A DNA stretch of 64,000 nt from Acidovorax soli (GTDB taxonomy: Bacteria; Pseudomonadota; Gammaproteobacteria; Burkholderiales; Burkholderiaceae_C). This document shows positions 17,312 to 25,185 of this stretch, piece by piece (the first letter of the stretch is position 1; each line of letters starts with the position of its first letter). Both the position numbers and the translations under genes were made by a program. The stretch spans positions 54,851-118,850 of the forward strand of contig NZ_JACHLK010000018.1 in the NCBI RefSeq assembly GCF_014207955.1. The letters run 5' to 3'. The notes under the pieces are model-generated. The model worked only from the letters and a program-made list of their open reading frames with translations. It did no database searches and was not told where the DNA came from.

Positions 17312-18433
17312 TTAGAACGGAATTTCAAACCTAAATTTGAACGACCCCTCATATCTATAGATCGCCTTCAGAGCCGCAGCAACTATATTATTAATATCCT
17401 CGTCTTCATTCATAAAATCCAAGACATCATCACCATACATATACTCAACACTTAAATCAGAGAAATCCAAATTCCAACTCAAAAGCGGCTTATCATCATA
17501 AGAAATATTTTTGAACTTTCTCTCCAACCTCCACTTCACAGGAAAGCGCACTTTGTCATGAAATTTTGACATCAACACCTCAGTTCGCTTGTCATCGCAC
17601 ACGATGTCACGATAAAAATCAGCATATTCACCAGCAAACCATCTGGCATTCGCAGCATGCAACCGCCCGTAATCATCAAGGGATTCAGAAAATCCGTCCT
17701 CAGTTAAAAATCTTATTCTTGAAAAGCTTTCTCGCTTAGCCACAATGTATCGTGCTATATATTGCTCCGATTCGATGGCTACCGCCTTCACTCCACCACC
17801 AGCATCGGCAAACATGAGTCGGTACATGTCCGTGCCAAGCACTGATATCAGATTAAACTGATACACCGCTTTGCTCTTTTTTCTGGCCGGCAGTGCTGAT
17901 ATTTCATATGCTTGCGCCTTAACCAGTGAAGTCAATGAATTAAATATTGCTCTATCATTTCTAGGAGAACCATTAATTTTACTCATTTCCTGGAAGGCAA
18001 AGACTTCAACCTGCGGATCTGCCGCAGCATCCGTTACACCGTGAATCCTTACGCCTTCATGATATTTTTTTGGCTTACCAGAAATGGCCAATTGGTATCC
18101 CAATGCTACATCATTAGTCCAGCAATGTAGCGGCCAGTAATCCGTATTTGGATCTTTGAGGTTTATATTTCGCGCAAGAAGCGCCCATGCGTTTTCTTCA
18201 CTCTTCTTACAGCTTATTATTAATACGGTATACACCTCAATTTCGTCATTATCTATTTTCGCAACTCGATATGCAATGAGATCCATTTCTCGCGGCACAT
18301 CTTCATTGTCATCCACGTAATATTCCCCACTAATAACCGACCATCCTTTCGCCTTAAGCAGCTGAGCAACCCTGTGCTCAAGCACATACCCTGTCTTCGA
18401 TATTTCCAAGCCAATCAAGTCCTCATAATTCAT
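17312..18433 (-). CDS. AT-rich PD-(D/E)XK nuclease-like protein, probable recent acquisition
   Basis: This is a 373-residue protein with no clear family assignment. Near residues 40-85 it has VLEHRVAQLLKAKGW, then EMDLIAYRV and VLIISCKKS. That spacing of D...(I)SCK, with an upstream Glu helix, resembles the PD-(D/E)XK nuclease core seen in restriction and defence enzymes. The rest is charged, with aromatic-rich segments. The gene and its flanks (17240-18490) are clearly AT-rich compared with both neighbours, a sign of horizontal transfer. A TTG at 18496, overlapping the LuxR gene's end, is an alternative start; ATG 18433 has AAGG upstream. A DNA-cleaving defence role is inference. Confidence 0.75.
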   Translation of the reverse strand: MNYEDLIGLEISKTGYVLEHRVAQLLKAKGWSVISGEYYVDDNEDVPREMDLIAYRVAKIDNDEIEVYTVLIISCKKSEENAWALLARNINLKDPNTDYWPLHCWTNDVALGYQLAISGKPKKYHEGVRIHGVTDAAADPQVEVFAFQEMSKINGSPRNDRAIFNSLTSLVKAQAYEISALPARKKSKAVYQFNLISVLGTDMYRLMFADAGGGVKAVAIESEQYIARYIVAKRESFSRIRFLTEDGFSESLDDYGRLHAANARWFAGEYADFYRDIVCDDKRTEVLMSKFHDKVRFPVKWRLERKFKNISYDDKPLLSWNLDFSDLSVEYMYGDDVLDFMNEDEDINNIVAAALKAIYRYEGSFKFRFEIPF

Positions 18434-18486
18434 CGACCTTGATTTTTCCACCTGATAGTCCTTCGAAATATCAAACAATTTCAAGC

Positions 18487-19248
18487 TCAATGGCAAGATG
18501 TAACATCCCCGATCAACCGCCGTACCAGCTCCGTGCGGTTATGCACCCCGAACCGCTCAAACAGCGCATCCACATGCGTGCGCACCGTCGAGTAGCCAAT
18601 GCCCAGCTCGGCCGCGATCTTCTTGTCGGGCCAGCCAGCGCACAGGGCCTGGGCAATCTCGCGGGCGCGGCCGTTGAGGCCTTGCCAGGGATCGGGCGGC
18701 ACCGGCGCAGGCGCCGCCACGGGGCGGTCACGCAGCCGCCGTAAGGCACCGGTGAAGGCCGGCTGCACCAGGCGCAGCAGGTCCAGCGTATCGCGATCAA
18801 ACGGCCCGCGCTGGCGGCCGCGCCAGATGCGCAGGTCGCCCAGATTGCGCTCGCCGTCCCAGGCGAACAGGTTCACGCCGTGGTGCAGGCCGTCGCGGGC
18901 CAGGAAGTCGTTGAAGAACTCGGTCTTCATGAGTTCCTGCTGGGGCAGGATCTGCGTGACCAGGGTGGGCGCGCGGCGCTGGCGCAGCTGGTGGGTGATG
19001 GGGTCGCGGTACTGGTAGTAGGCCTCGTAGGCCTGCAGGTTGGCGTCATCCATGTGGAGGGCGGCGCGCTCGCCAAAGCGCTGGGCCGCATCGTCCCAGG
19101 TGTAGGAAGCAAAGTGGTCGGCCTGCAGCAGGTCCAGCAGGTCCTGGCCCACGGCCAGGCGCAGGGCTGCGCTGCCGGGCAGCTCGGCGGCCTCCAGCCG
19201 GCCCATGAGGCGGGACAGTTTCTCGACGCGGGCTTGGCTCAGGTACAT
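18487..19248 (-). CDS. LuxR-family transcription regulator
   Basis: This is a 253-residue regulator with a C-terminal LuxR/GerE helix-turn-helix (LNGRAREIAQALCAGWPDKK, then LGIGYSTVRTHVDALFERFG). The N-terminal ~180 residues form an unassigned sensory domain and do not show the phospho-acceptor pattern of a response regulator. Its 3' end meets the AT-rich island carrying the nuclease-like gene, so the island was inserted immediately after this gene. Its target is unknown. Confidence 0.88.
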   Translation of the reverse strand: MYLSQARVEKLSRLMGRLEAAELPGSAALRLAVGQDLLDLLQADHFASYTWDDAAQRFGERAALHMDDANLQAYEAYYQYRDPITHQLRQRRAPTLVTQILPQQELMKTEFFNDFLARDGLHHGVNLFAWDGERNLGDLRIWRGRQRGPFDRDTLDLLRLVQPAFTGALRRLRDRPVAAPAPVPPDPWQGLNGRAREIAQALCAGWPDKKIAAELGIGYSTVRTHVDALFERFGVHNRTELVRRLIGDVTSCH

Positions 19249-19377
19249 GGCGGCAGGGGTGGCGGGCAGCGGGCCGGCATGGCCCGCCCGCTACTGTAGG
19301 GAGATCCCCCCGCGCATTCAAGAGCCGTGCCAGCCCTCGCCCTCCCGATTTTCCCTGCCCTCCCGGTCCCCGCTCGC

Positions 19378-19671
19378 TCAGGGCTGGTGATGCCTGGCGC
19401 AATCCGCTGGGCGCTCGGTCACTGGCACCGGGCAGCGGTTGAGCTCGAACGGCGACATGGCCAGCAGCGTGGTGAGCGCGCTCGATGCCATGGTGACCAG
19501 CCAGAAAACGAAAAAAGCGAGGGTGTAGACCCCCTCGCGCGACAGGGCCAGCGGCTGGCCGCCGAACCAGTGCATGTCCTGCGGGTCCACGACGGCGAAG
19601 ACCAGCATCTCCAGCACGCCCGCCATCAGAAAGGCGGGCCAGGCAATCCACATCAGGCGTTGGCGCAGCAT
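19378..19671 (-). CDS. Small membrane protein at the end of the cco cluster
   Basis: This is a 97-residue protein with two hydrophobic segments (LMWIAWPAFLMAGVLEMLVF and VYTLAFFVFWLVTMASSALT). The ATG at 19671 is preceded by AAGGAG. It follows ccoH on the same strand by about 50 bases. I do not recognise a named family; a role near cytochrome oxidase is suggested only by position. Confidence 0.75.
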   Translation of the reverse strand: MLRQRLMWIAWPAFLMAGVLEMLVFAVVDPQDMHWFGGQPLALSREGVYTLAFFVFWLVTMASSALTTLLAMSPFELNRCPVPVTERPADCARHHQP

Positions 19672-19719
19672 GGGGGTGTCTCCTTGTTGTGGGGCTTTGA
19701 CGGCGCACACCGCCAGCGG

Positions 19720-20001
19720 TCAGCGGGGTTTGTCCTGCTCTGGCGTGGCTGCATGGTTGCGGCCCTTGACGGCCGGGGCCATGCTGCTGCGGGCCTTCTC
19801 GCCCAGGGTCTTGTTGATCTCGATGCCCTGCTGGTAGTAGTCCTCGGCCACCACGGGGTCGGGGCTCGATACGGCCAGCCACAGGGTGACAAAGCCCGCG
19901 ACGACCACAATGGCCGGGCCGGAGATGACCAGCCAGACATGGCCGAACTTCCACCAGGGGGCGGGAACGGGCGCAGCGGCGATGGAGGGAGATGAAGGCA
20001 T
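19720..20001 (-). CDS. ccoH: CcoH/FixH-family cbb3 oxidase assembly protein (short form)
   Basis: This is a 93-residue membrane protein with one N-terminal transmembrane segment (WLVISGPAIVVVAGFVTLWL) followed by PVVAEDYYQQGIEINKTL, the characteristic FixH motif. It helps assemble the cbb3-type oxidase with the CcoI copper ATPase. It lacks most of the C-terminal periplasmic domain found in longer FixH proteins. An ATG at 20010 is also possible; 20001 has AGGA at better spacing. It follows ccoG closely on the same strand. Confidence 0.88.
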   Translation of the reverse strand: MPSSPSIAAAPVPAPWWKFGHVWLVISGPAIVVVAGFVTLWLAVSSPDPVVAEDYYQQGIEINKTLGEKARSSMAPAVKGRNHAATPEQDKPR

Positions 20002-20047
20002 GTGGGTCATCCTGAAAAAAAGTGGGGTTGTCGGGCGATGGATCCGG

Positions 20048-21505
20048 TCAGCGCGGCACCAGAAACACCGATTTCTCGGTGACATGGCCGCCGCCGCCCA
20101 AGGCCTCGATCTCGAACTGCACGGGGTGCGAGCCGGGCGTGGCCGAGCCGTAGGGGATCTGCAGGCGCACGGCGACCCAGCGGGATTCGGCGGCGCCGAT
20201 GTCCACCTCGGCATCGGACGCGACCCTGAGGCCATCGAGCCCGTGCGCGCCGATGCGGTAGCGCTGGCCAGCCTCGGTGGCGTTCATGATCTGCAGGCGG
20301 TAGATGTTCTCGAGCTGGCCGCCCGCGACGATGCGCGAGAGCGCGGCACGGTCGCGCACCACGTCCACCTTGAAAGCCGTGCGCAACACCAGGCTGGCAG
20401 CCAGGCCCACGCACAGTGACAGCAGGATGGCGCCGTACACCAGCACGCGGGGGCGCAGCACGCGGCGCAGCATCTGTGCACCGCTCCAGCGTGCGGCCAC
20501 GGCGTTCTGGGTGGAAAAGCGGATCAGCCCGCGCCGGTAGCGCATCTTGTCCATCACGGTGTTGCAGGCGTCCACACACAGGCCGCAGCCTATGCATTCG
20601 TACTGCAGGCCATTGCGGATGTCGATGCCCACGGGGCAGACCTGTACGCACAGGGTGCAGTCGATGCAGTCGCCCAGGCCGCTGACCTTGGGGTCCACAG
20701 CCTTGCTGCGCGGGCCGCGGGGTTCGCCACGCGCGTTGTCGTAGGTCACGATGAGGGTGTCGCGGTCGAACATGGCGCTCTGGAAGCGCGCATACGGGCA
20801 CATGTACTTGCACACCTGCTCGCGCATATAGCCCGCGTTGCCATAGGTGGCAAAGCCATAGAACAGCACCCAGAAGATCTGCCAGCTGCCCTGCAGCGCC
20901 AGCAGCTCAGCGCCCAGTGCGCGGATGGGCACGAAGTAGCCGACGAAGGTGAAACCCGTCCACAGCGCGAGGCCGATCCACAGCAACTGCTTGAGCGCCT
21001 TCTTGCGGATCTTCTCCCTGGTCCAGGGGCCGGCGTCCAGGCGCAGGCGCGCGCTGCGCTCGCCCTCCACCTTGTGCTCGATCCACATGAACATCTCGGT
21101 GTACACCGTCTGCGGGCAGGCAAAGCCGCACCACAGCCGCCCCGCCACAGCGGTGAACAGAAACAGCGACAGCGCGCTGACGATGAGCAGGCCGGTGAGG
21201 TAGATGAAGTCCTGCGGGTACAGCACGTAGCCGAACAGGTAGAAGCGCCGCGCGCCCAGGTCGAACAGCACCATCTGCCGCTCGCCCCACTGCAGCCAGG
21301 GCACCACATAGAACACCAGTTGGGTCAGGGCCACCATGGCCCAGCGCCAGCGCGCGAAGCTGCCGCTGATGGAGCGCGGGTAGATCTTCTTCTGCGCTTC
21401 ATAGAGCGAGACGACTTCGGCCGCAGCGTCCGTGGTGCCTGCAGGCCCGGCAGCGACCGGGGTGATGGGAATGACCTTGCGGGCAGGCCCGCTGGGTGGC
21501 TTCAT
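20048..21505 (-). CDS. ccoG: Cytochrome oxidase accessory protein CcoG (FixG/RdxA)
   Basis: This is a 485-residue membrane ferredoxin-like protein. Several transmembrane segments fill the N-terminal half, with a polyferredoxin-type Cys region (CGFACPQTVYTEM). Two [4Fe-4S] motifs follow: CIDCTLCVQVCP and CIGCGLCVDAC. The C-terminal part is an Ig-like FixG domain. CcoG reduces Cu(II) for delivery of Cu(I) to cbb3 oxidase. It lies between ccoP and ccoH, the canonical order. The ATG at 21505 starts the conserved sequence. Confidence 0.95.
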   Translation of the reverse strand: MKPPSGPARKVIPITPVAAGPAGTTDAAAEVVSLYEAQKKIYPRSISGSFARWRWAMVALTQLVFYVVPWLQWGERQMVLFDLGARRFYLFGYVLYPQDFIYLTGLLIVSALSLFLFTAVAGRLWCGFACPQTVYTEMFMWIEHKVEGERSARLRLDAGPWTREKIRKKALKQLLWIGLALWTGFTFVGYFVPIRALGAELLALQGSWQIFWVLFYGFATYGNAGYMREQVCKYMCPYARFQSAMFDRDTLIVTYDNARGEPRGPRSKAVDPKVSGLGDCIDCTLCVQVCPVGIDIRNGLQYECIGCGLCVDACNTVMDKMRYRRGLIRFSTQNAVAARWSGAQMLRRVLRPRVLVYGAILLSLCVGLAASLVLRTAFKVDVVRDRAALSRIVAGGQLENIYRLQIMNATEAGQRYRIGAHGLDGLRVASDAEVDIGAAESRWVAVRLQIPYGSATPGSHPVQFEIEALGGGGHVTEKSVFLVPR

Positions 21506-21612
21506 GGCAATTCTCGAAAGGGGTGGCCTTGGGCAATGCATGGGGGCATGCGGCGGGCCTGGCGCGCCCCCGGCCCAGCCGTGGTGGCGGGGTCCGGGGC
21601 GCCGGGTTCAGC

Positions 21613-22536
21613 TCATTGCGCGGCTGCGGGAGAGGCGCCGCTGTTGGAGAGGCTCCAGACGTAGGACGCCAGCACCTTGATCTGGGCTTCCGTCAGCTTC
21701 TCGGCCTGGGCCGGCATCTGGTTGGTCTTGCCGTTGTTGATCATGGCGGTGATGGCGGCCTCGCCCCAGCCGTGCAGCCACACGTCGTCGGTGAGGTTGG
21801 GGGCACCCAGAGCGGCGTTGCCCTTGCCGTCCATGCCGTGGCAGGCCGCACAGGCGCTGAACTTGGACTTGCCCAGCGATGCGCGCAGCGAGTCGTGCGG
21901 GCTGCCCGACAGGCTCAGCACATAGTGCGAGACATTGCGCACGTCCTCGGGTGAACCCACGGCGGCGGCCATGGGCGGCATGACGCCGGTGCGGCCTTGC
22001 GCGATGGTCTCGCGGATCTTGTCGGGCGTGCCGCCGTGCAGCCAGTCGCCATCGGCCAGGTTGGGAAAGCCCTTGCTGCCGCGCGCGTCGGAGCCGTGGC
22101 ACTGCGCGCAGTTGTTCATGAACAGGCGCTCGCCGATGGCATGGGCCTGCGGGTCGCGGGCCATGTCTTCGGGCTTCATGTCGGCAAAGCGGGCGTACAG
22201 AGGCGCAAGCTCTGCCTTGGCCTTGTCCATCTCGTTCTGGTACTCGCCCAACTGGGTCCAGCCGAGCTTGCCGGCGAAGGTGCCCAGGCCGGGGTAGGCC
22301 GCCAGGTAGGCCAGGCCGAAGACGATGGTGATGACGAACAGCCACACCCACCAGCGCGGCAGGGGGTTGTTCATCTCCACCAGGTCTTCGTCCCAGACAT
22401 GGCCGGTGGTGTTGTCGCTGGTGGCGGCGACCTTCTTGCGGCCAGCCATCCACAGCAGGAGCCCGCAGGCGATGATGCCGCCCAGGGTCACGGCGGTCAC
22501 GAAGACCGACCAGAAATTGCTGGTGAAGTCACTCAT
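21613..22536 (-). CDS. ccoP: cbb3-type cytochrome c oxidase subunit III, diheme CcoP
   Basis: CcoP is the diheme cytochrome c subunit that feeds electrons into cbb3 oxidase. The 307-residue protein has two N-terminal membrane segments, an NPLPRWWVWLF motif, and two heme c sites, CAQCH and CAACH, each with a downstream Met-containing segment (GVMPPM, NQMPAQ). Heme attachment makes the C-terminal domains periplasmic. It follows ccoQ on the same strand. Confidence 0.96.
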   Translation of the reverse strand: MSDFTSNFWSVFVTAVTLGGIIACGLLLWMAGRKKVAATSDNTTGHVWDEDLVEMNNPLPRWWVWLFVITIVFGLAYLAAYPGLGTFAGKLGWTQLGEYQNEMDKAKAELAPLYARFADMKPEDMARDPQAHAIGERLFMNNCAQCHGSDARGSKGFPNLADGDWLHGGTPDKIRETIAQGRTGVMPPMAAAVGSPEDVRNVSHYVLSLSGSPHDSLRASLGKSKFSACAACHGMDGKGNAALGAPNLTDDVWLHGWGEAAITAMINNGKTNQMPAQAEKLTEAQIKVLASYVWSLSNSGASPAAAQ

Positions 22537-22591
22537 GGGGTGCTCTCTCGTTCATGGGGTTGTCGTTGTTCGTTCTTGCTGTGCGGGGCAG

Positions 22592-22729
22592 TCATTCGTG
22601 CTCGAAGGGCACGCGGCCCGCTTCGTCGAAGCGGTCCTTGTTGCTGCCCAGGTAGGCCCAGACCCAGATGCCGATGAAGCAGACCAGCGAGGCCAGCGTG
22701 GCAACGATGCGCATGGTGGTGATGTCCAT
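22592..22729 (-). CDS. ccoQ: cbb3-type oxidase small subunit CcoQ
   Basis: This 45-residue protein reads MDITTMRIVATLASLVCFIG at the start, then IWVWAYLGSNKDRFDEAG and ends VPFEHE. That is one membrane segment with the usual CcoQ cytoplasmic tail. The start has AGAGGAG upstream. Its position between ccoO and ccoP fits the canonical ccoNOQP order. It stabilises the oxidase complex. Confidence 0.93.
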   Translation of the reverse strand: MDITTMRIVATLASLVCFIGIWVWAYLGSNKDRFDEAGRVPFEHE

Positions 22730-22742
22730 AGTTATCTCCTCT

Positions 22743-22854
22743 GAGCGGCCAACAAAACTCTCCTGGCGTCGTTGTGGCGTCTTGTCGTACTGTTCGTACT
22801 GCCTGCGACGCTACGCCTAGCCAGGACCGCTTCGCTGAGTTTTGTTGGCCGCTC
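22743..22854. repeat. REP-like palindrome between ccoO and ccoQ
   Basis: An 18-bp arm (22743-22760, GAGCGGCCAACAAAACTC) is perfectly repeated in inverted orientation at 22837-22854. Inside, TCCTGGC (22761-22767) pairs with GCCAGGA (22820-22826). The 112-bp unit can form one long hairpin in DNA or mRNA. It interrupts the otherwise tight ccoNOQP operon and has no coding capacity. It looks like a repetitive extragenic palindrome. Confidence 0.8.
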
Positions 22855-22876
22855 CAATTCGGTTGTTGATCTGTCG

Positions 22877-23515
22877 TTACTTGAGCGCGCGGCCCATGAC
22901 CTGCAGGTAGGCCACCAGGGCGTCCATCTCGGTCTTGCCCTTGAGCTCGGCCGCGGCGTCGGCGATCTGCGCGTCGGTGTAGGGCACGCCCACGGTGCGC
23001 AGGGCTTGCATGCGGGGCGCTGCGTCGGCCGGGTTCACGGCTGTCTTCTCCAGCCAGGGGTAGGCCGGCATGTTGGACTCGGGCACCACGTCGCGCGGGT
23101 TGTTCAGGTGGATGCGGTGCCACTCGTCGCTGTACTTGCCGCCCACGCGGTGCAGGTCGGGGCCGGTGCGCTTGCTGCCCCACTGGAAGGGATGGTCGTA
23201 GACGAACTCGCCAGCCACCGAGTAGTGGCCGTAGCGCAGCGTCTCGGCGCGGAAGGGGCGGATCATCTGCGAGTGGCAGTTGTAGCAGCCCTCGCGGATG
23301 TACACGTCGCGCCCGATGAGCTGCGTGGCTGTGTAGGGCTCCACGCCCTTCACGGCCTCGGTGGTGGACTTCTGGAAGAACAGGGGCACGATCTCCACCA
23401 GGCCGCCAATGGCGATCACCAGCAGGATCAGCACGATCATCAGAAAGTTGTTGGTCTCCACCTTTTCGTGGCTGAAGCCGGGGGTGGTGGTCGCGGGAAT
23501 CTTGTTGTCAGACAT
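22877..23515 (-). CDS. ccoO: cbb3-type cytochrome c oxidase subunit II, monoheme CcoO
   Basis: CcoO is the monoheme cytochrome c subunit of cbb3 oxidase. The 212-residue protein has one N-terminal membrane anchor (FLMIVLILLVIAIGGLVEIV), the heme site CYNCHSQMIRPF near residue 78, and the conserved GPDLHRVGGKYSDEWH. The ATG at 23515 has GGAGAG upstream. The gene starts 27 bases after the ccoN stop. Confidence 0.96.
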   Translation of the reverse strand: MSDNKIPATTTPGFSHEKVETNNFLMIVLILLVIAIGGLVEIVPLFFQKSTTEAVKGVEPYTATQLIGRDVYIREGCYNCHSQMIRPFRAETLRYGHYSVAGEFVYDHPFQWGSKRTGPDLHRVGGKYSDEWHRIHLNNPRDVVPESNMPAYPWLEKTAVNPADAAPRMQALRTVGVPYTDAQIADAAAELKGKTEMDALVAYLQVMGRALK

Positions 23516-23542
23516 GGTCAAAGCTCTCCGTACGGCAGCCGG

Positions 23543-24985
23543 TCAGGCGTGGGCTGCATGCACTGCGGGGATGGCCACCTTGCTCGAGCGGCCGGCGATG
23601 GCGGTGGCCCAGGTGTTCCAGGCCATGACCACCATGCCGCCCAGGTACAGAAGACCGCCCAGCAGGCGCACCACGTAGAAGGGGTAGGTGGCCTTGACGC
23701 TCTCGACGAAGGTGTAGGTGAGCGTGCCGTCGGGGTTGACCGCGCGCCACATCAGGCCCTGCATGACGCCGGCGATCCACATCGCGGCGATGTACAGCAC
23801 GATGCCGACGGTGGCCATCCAGAAGTGCAGCTCGATGGCCTTGACCGAGTACATCTTCTCGCGGCCGAACAGGCGCGGCACCAGGTAGTACAGCGAACCC
23901 ATGGAGATCAGGCCGACCCAGCCCAGCGCGCCGGAGTGCACGTGGCCCACGGTCCAGTCGGTGTAGTGGCTCAGGGCATTGACGGTCTTGATGGACATCA
24001 TCGGGCCCTCGAAGGTGGACATGCCGTAGAACGACAGGGACACGATCAGAAAGCGCAGGATGGGGTCGTCGCGCAGCTTGTGCCAGGCGCCCGACAGGGT
24101 CATCACACCGTTGATCATGCCGCCCCAGCTGGGCGCCAGCAGGATCAGCGAGAACACCATGCCCACCGATTGCGTCCAGTCGGGCAGCGCGGTGTAGTGC
24201 AGGTGGTGGGGGCCGGCCCACATGTAGGTGAAGATCAGCGCCCAGAAGTGCACGATGGACAGGCGGTAGCTGTACACCGGGCGGCCGGCCTGCTTGGGGA
24301 TGAAGTAGTACATCATCCCCAGGAAGCCCGCGGTCAGGAAGAAGCCCACCGCGTTGTGGCCATACCACCACTGGACCATGGCGTCCTGCACGCCGGCGTA
24401 GGCCGAGTAGCTCTTCATCCAGCCGGCGGGCACCGCGGCACTGTTGACCAGGTGCAGGATGGCCACGGCCAGGATGAAGGCGCCGAAGAACCAGTTGGCC
24501 ACGTAGATGTGGCGCACCTTGCGCATGCCCACCGTGCCGAAGAACACGATGGCGTAAGACACCCACACCAGCGTGATCAGGATGTCGATGGGCCACTCGA
24601 GTTCGGCGTATTCCTTGCCCGAGGTGTAGCCCAGCGGCAGGCTGATGGCCGCCGCCACGATGACCAGTTGCCAGCCCCAGAAGGTGAAGGCCGCCAGCGG
24701 CCCGGCGAACAGCCGCACCTGGCAGGTGCGCTGCACCACGTAGTAGCTGGTGGCGAACAGCGCGCAGCCGCCAAAGGCGAAGATGACGGCGTTGGTGTGC
24801 AGCGGCCGCAGGCGCCCGTAGCTGAGCCACGGAATGCCGAGGTTGAGTTCAGGCCAGGCGAGCTGGGCGGCGATGATGACGCCGACCAACATCCCTACCA
24901 CCCCCCATACCACTGCCATGATAGAAAACTGCCGCACGACCGTGTCGTTGTAGTGCGCGGCAGCTGTGTTGTGAGTTGAATCCAT
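23543..24985 (-). CDS. ccoN: cbb3-type cytochrome c oxidase subunit I CcoN
   Basis: CcoN is the catalytic subunit, holding heme b and the b3-CuB centre where O2 is reduced, with about twelve membrane segments. The 480-residue length is typical. Heme and copper ligand histidines are visible in LRPLHTNAVIFAFGG, QWWYGHNAVGFF, WAGPHHLHYTALPDW and VGHVHSGALGW. The ATG at 24985 follows AGAGG and starts MDSTHNTAAAHYNDTVVRQF. Although the frame is open far upstream through the ccoS/ccoI region, that part is not protein-like. An FNR box lies 53 bases before the start. Confidence 0.97.
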   Translation of the reverse strand: MDSTHNTAAAHYNDTVVRQFSIMAVVWGVVGMLVGVIIAAQLAWPELNLGIPWLSYGRLRPLHTNAVIFAFGGCALFATSYYVVQRTCQVRLFAGPLAAFTFWGWQLVIVAAAISLPLGYTSGKEYAELEWPIDILITLVWVSYAIVFFGTVGMRKVRHIYVANWFFGAFILAVAILHLVNSAAVPAGWMKSYSAYAGVQDAMVQWWYGHNAVGFFLTAGFLGMMYYFIPKQAGRPVYSYRLSIVHFWALIFTYMWAGPHHLHYTALPDWTQSVGMVFSLILLAPSWGGMINGVMTLSGAWHKLRDDPILRFLIVSLSFYGMSTFEGPMMSIKTVNALSHYTDWTVGHVHSGALGWVGLISMGSLYYLVPRLFGREKMYSVKAIELHFWMATVGIVLYIAAMWIAGVMQGLMWRAVNPDGTLTYTFVESVKATYPFYVVRLLGGLLYLGGMVVMAWNTWATAIAGRSSKVAIPAVHAAHA

Positions 24986-25037
24986 CGGGCACCTCTTTGT
25001 GTTGTAAAGAGTCTCCCGCAGAGGGGCCCGGCGGGTA

Positions 25038-25051
25038 TTGACGCATGTCAA
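25038..25051. promoter_or_regulatory. FNR box upstream of ccoNOQP
   Basis: TTGAC-GCAT-GTCAA is a perfect dyad close to the FNR consensus. It overlaps the last codons of ccoS, 53 bases before the ccoN start. This gives the structural oxidase genes their own low-oxygen promoter, separate from ccoI-ccoS. Confidence 0.85.
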
Positions 25052-25185
25052 TCGTTCCTGAGAATGCGCTCGCCCTCTTGCTCCACGCTCTCGAACTGGC
25101 CGCGGTACACGGCCCACCACAGGCCTGCCAGGATCAGCAGGACCAGCACCACGGACAGGGGGATCAGCAGGTACAGGATGTCCAT
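25048..25185 (-). CDS. ccoS: cbb3 oxidase assembly protein CcoS
   Basis: This is a 45-residue single-span membrane protein: MDILYLLIPLSVVLVLLILA, then GLWWAVYRGQFESVEQEGER. The latter is the standard CcoS tail. CcoS is required for cofactor insertion into cbb3 oxidase. The ATG overlaps the ccoI stop (TGATG), so translation is coupled. Confidence 0.93.
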   Translation of the reverse strand: MDILYLLIPLSVVLVLLILAGLWWAVYRGQFESVEQEGERILRND

